64,000 nucleotides of DNA from Candidatus Dadabacteria bacterium (lineage in GTDB: Bacteria > Desulfobacterota_D > UBA1144 > Nemesobacterales > Nemesobacteraceae): positions 181,254-245,253 of the forward strand of contig JAJECI010000008.1 of NCBI GenBank assembly GCA_022822065.1, read 5' to 3'. This document shows positions 62,289 through 64,000 of the stretch, piece by piece. Position numbers and translations under genes: made by a program. A model generated the notes under the pieces. The model had not been told where the DNA came from. It worked only from the letters and a program-made list of their open reading frames with translations, and ran no database searches. Positions within the stretch are counted from its first letter, which is position 1. Every line of letters starts with the position of its first letter.

Positions 62289-63581
62289 TCAGGAATCCTC
62301 AATCCGTCTTTTTACCGAAAACGCGTGACCCGAAAGTCCCTCGGCGTGGGCAAGGTTCATAACGGTCCCGCCGAGAGACGAAAAGCCTTTTTTCGACATC
62401 GATATGGTGCTCGGCATCCTCAGGAAGTCATAAACGCTAAGGGGAGAGGAAAATCTCGCCGCTCCTCCCGTCGGAAGAACGTGACTCGGCCCCGAGACGT
62501 AATCGCCGAAAGGCTCGGTCGAGAAAGACCCCAGAAATATCGCTCCCGCGTGTTTTATGCCTTTGAGAAGGGATTTGGGGGAGCGCACGCAGAGTTCAAG
62601 GTGCTCGGGAGCGACCGCGTTTGAAAGCGCCACGGCCTGCTCCATGCTCTCGGTCACGTAGATTTTTCCGTTGTTTGAGACCGCGGCGCCCGCGATTTCC
62701 TCCCTCGGAAGCTCCCTCAGCTGCGAGAGCACTTCCCTTTTCACCTCTTTTGCGTAATCGTAGCTGGTGGTGGCGAGAATCGGGATTGACATCTCGTCAT
62801 GCTCGGCCTGGGCGAGCAGATCCGCGGCCACCCATCCCGGCGGACACGAACCGTCGGCGATAATCAGAACCTCGGTCGGCCCCGCCAGCATGTCAATGTC
62901 GCAGAAACCGTAAACCAGTTTCTTGGCTATCGTAACGTAGATGTTCCCCGGGCCCACTATCTTGTCCACTTTCGGTATGCTCCTGGTTCCAAAGGCCATG
63001 GCCGCTATGGCGTGGGCCCCGCCTATTTTGTAGACGTTGCTCACCCCTGCGATCTCGCACGCCAGAAGAATCTCGGGATTCACCCGTTTCCCGGAACACG
63101 GGGTGACGACGCTTATCTCGACTGCCCCGGCGACCCGCGCCGGCACTACGGTCATAAGCACGGTCGAGGGGTAAGAAGCCTTGCCTCCCGGAACATACAC
63201 TCCCACCTTCTCAATAGGCCTTATCAGCCAGCCAAGTTCGTTTCCGAGCGCATCCTTGTAGGCCCCGGCCCTCGGAAGCTTCTTTTTCTGGTAGGAGCGG
63301 ATCCGCGAAGCGGCCTTCTTGAGGTCTCTCGCAATGCCGGGCGCGACGGCAGCTCTGGCCTCCCTGAACTCGCGATTGGTGACCTTTACGTTCTTCGCGG
63401 TTACGTGCGGTCCGTCAAACTTCTTCGCGTAGCGGAAAAGCGCCGAGTCTCCCCGCTTCCTTACGTCCTCCACGATCCTTTCTGTCTGCGAAACGAGCTC
63501 CGGGTCGAAATGCGAGGCCGATTTCTCTATTTCTCTCGACCTTCTTTCCAGATTCTTCGAATTTATCCTTACAATCTTCAT
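62289..63581 (-). CDS. hisD: Histidinol dehydrogenase
   Basis: HisD oxidises histidinol to histidine in two NAD-dependent steps. The 430-residue zinc enzyme has VYVPGGKASYPSTVLM, KIVGPGNIYVTIAKK, the signature DMLAGPTEVLIIADG, AQAEHDE and the zinc-site VAPEHLEL, then FLGSFSTEPFGDYVSGPSHVLPT (broken here from a longer motif). hisG, often just upstream, is absent; an HPr gene is there instead (40-base gap). Confidence 0.96.
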   Translation of the reverse strand: MKIVRINSKNLERRSREIEKSASHFDPELVSQTERIVEDVRKRGDSALFRYAKKFDGPHVTAKNVKVTNREFREARAAVAPGIARDLKKAASRIRSYQKKKLPRAGAYKDALGNELGWLIRPIEKVGVYVPGGKASYPSTVLMTVVPARVAGAVEISVVTPCSGKRVNPEILLACEIAGVSNVYKIGGAHAIAAMAFGTRSIPKVDKIVGPGNIYVTIAKKLVYGFCDIDMLAGPTEVLIIADGSCPPGWVAADLLAQAEHDEMSIPILATTSYDYAKEVKREVLSQLRELPREEIAGAAVSNNGKIYVTESMEQAVALSNAVAPEHLELCVRSPKSLLKGIKHAGAIFLGSFSTEPFGDYVSGPSHVLPTGGAARFSSPLSVYDFLRMPSTISMSKKGFSSLGGTVMNLAHAEGLSGHAFSVKRRIEDS

Positions 63582-63621
63582 GGTTCTAACGGCGTTTTTT
63601 CCTTAAAAACCGAGATTCAGT

Positions 63622-63912
63622 TTATCCCGGATCGATCCCTTCTCCGAAGCCGCTTTCAATCAGACGGGAGACTTCCTCCATCGCAAGCTCCGAGTCTTCC
63701 CCCTCTATCGTGATGGCAACTTCAGTGCCGCAGATTGCCGCAAGGGACAGAACACCCAGTATGCTTTTTCCGTCTATCTCGAAACTGTCTTTCCTTATCA
63801 TTATACTGGAACTGAACCTGCTGGTCAGGGCGACCAGAACCGCGGCCGCTCTGGCGTGAAGACCCAGACGGTTCCTTATTACGAAGTTTCTTACAAGGGG
63901 TTTCTGTGACAA
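63622..63912 (-). CDS. HPr-family phosphocarrier protein
   Basis: HPr relays phosphate in the PTS and its regulatory branches. The 96-residue protein has the active-site histidine in NRLGLHARAAAVLV and the regulatory serine in DGKSILGVLSLA, so both the His and the Ser phosphorylation sites are present. It is a little longer than classic HPr (about 88) by its C-terminal tail. No EI or EII genes are visible. In deltaproteobacteria-like genomes HPr often serves regulation rather than sugar import. It lies 40 bases before hisD on the same strand. Confidence 0.92.
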   Translation of the reverse strand: MSQKPLVRNFVIRNRLGLHARAAAVLVALTSRFSSSIMIRKDSFEIDGKSILGVLSLAAICGTEVAITIEGEDSELAMEEVSRLIESGFGEGIDPG

Positions 63913-64000
63913 TTACCGTTCCTCCGCGGACCGGAAAAAAGAAATATCCGCCTTTGAGTTTACCCGTAAATTCTCGTCATAATTCACGCTGAGACTGTAA

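Overview
The window looks like chromosomal DNA of a Gram-negative (diderm) bacterium that is not a typical gammaproteobacterium. Diderm markers are lolA, lgt, lnt, tolB, two outer-membrane beta-barrel proteins and complex I genes. The PurS/PurQ form of the purine enzyme, the pgpA-cinA-recA order and the glyA-nrdR pair fit deltaproteobacterial or Dadabacteria-like lineages, but that placement is a weak inference. Backbone genes use many ATA, AGA and AGG codons, are tightly packed, and often overlap by a few bases.

Layout: 1-10.6 kb is a minus-strand run (glnE partial, priA, a lipoprotein solute-binding protein, ilvB, tsaB, recA, cinA, pgpA). 10.7-19.4 kb is a plus-strand run: parA-parB, purS-purQ, a TusA/CysM-like/JAMM sulfur cassette, then nuoN, ftsK and lolA. 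19.4-35.3 kb is an accessory island whose codon use differs clearly (GC-rich, CGC/ATC/CTG). It holds a PhyH-family dioxygenase, a giant type I polyketide/fatty acid synthase, a discrete ACP, an Sfp-type phosphopantetheinyl transferase, an alpha/beta hydrolase and an NCS2 permease with an extra C-terminal domain. It lies between the convergent ends of the lolA run and the nuoABCD operon. 35.3-64 kb returns to backbone: nuoABCD, a class III sirtuin, an S41 protease, glyA-nrdR-tatD-pdxA, a UvrA-family ATPase, tRNA-Asn, rpoH, two outer-membrane proteins, alaS, a degenerate cyclase-like membrane protein, rplU-rpmA, tolB-thpR, an HNH nuclease, lgt-lnt, and HPr-hisD-hisC.

The island is the most interesting part. 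The synthase has an animal-FAS-like fully reducing module with C-methyltransferase (KS-AT-DH-cMT-psiKR-ER-KR-ACP), followed by a second, partial KS-AT. In that second AT both the catalytic Ser and the region carrying the catalytic His are gone. Together with the separate ACP, the PPTase and the hydrolase it could form a small self-contained pathway for a methyl-branched fatty acid or short polyketide. The PhyH-family protein upstream has His-Val-Gly where the iron-binding His-X-Asp should be, the signature of Fe(II)/2-oxoglutarate halogenases, so a halogenated or otherwise tailored lipid is a testable hypothesis.

No integrase, insertion sequence, CRISPR array or rRNA was recognised. Functions come from motif recognition by eye; no database search was run.
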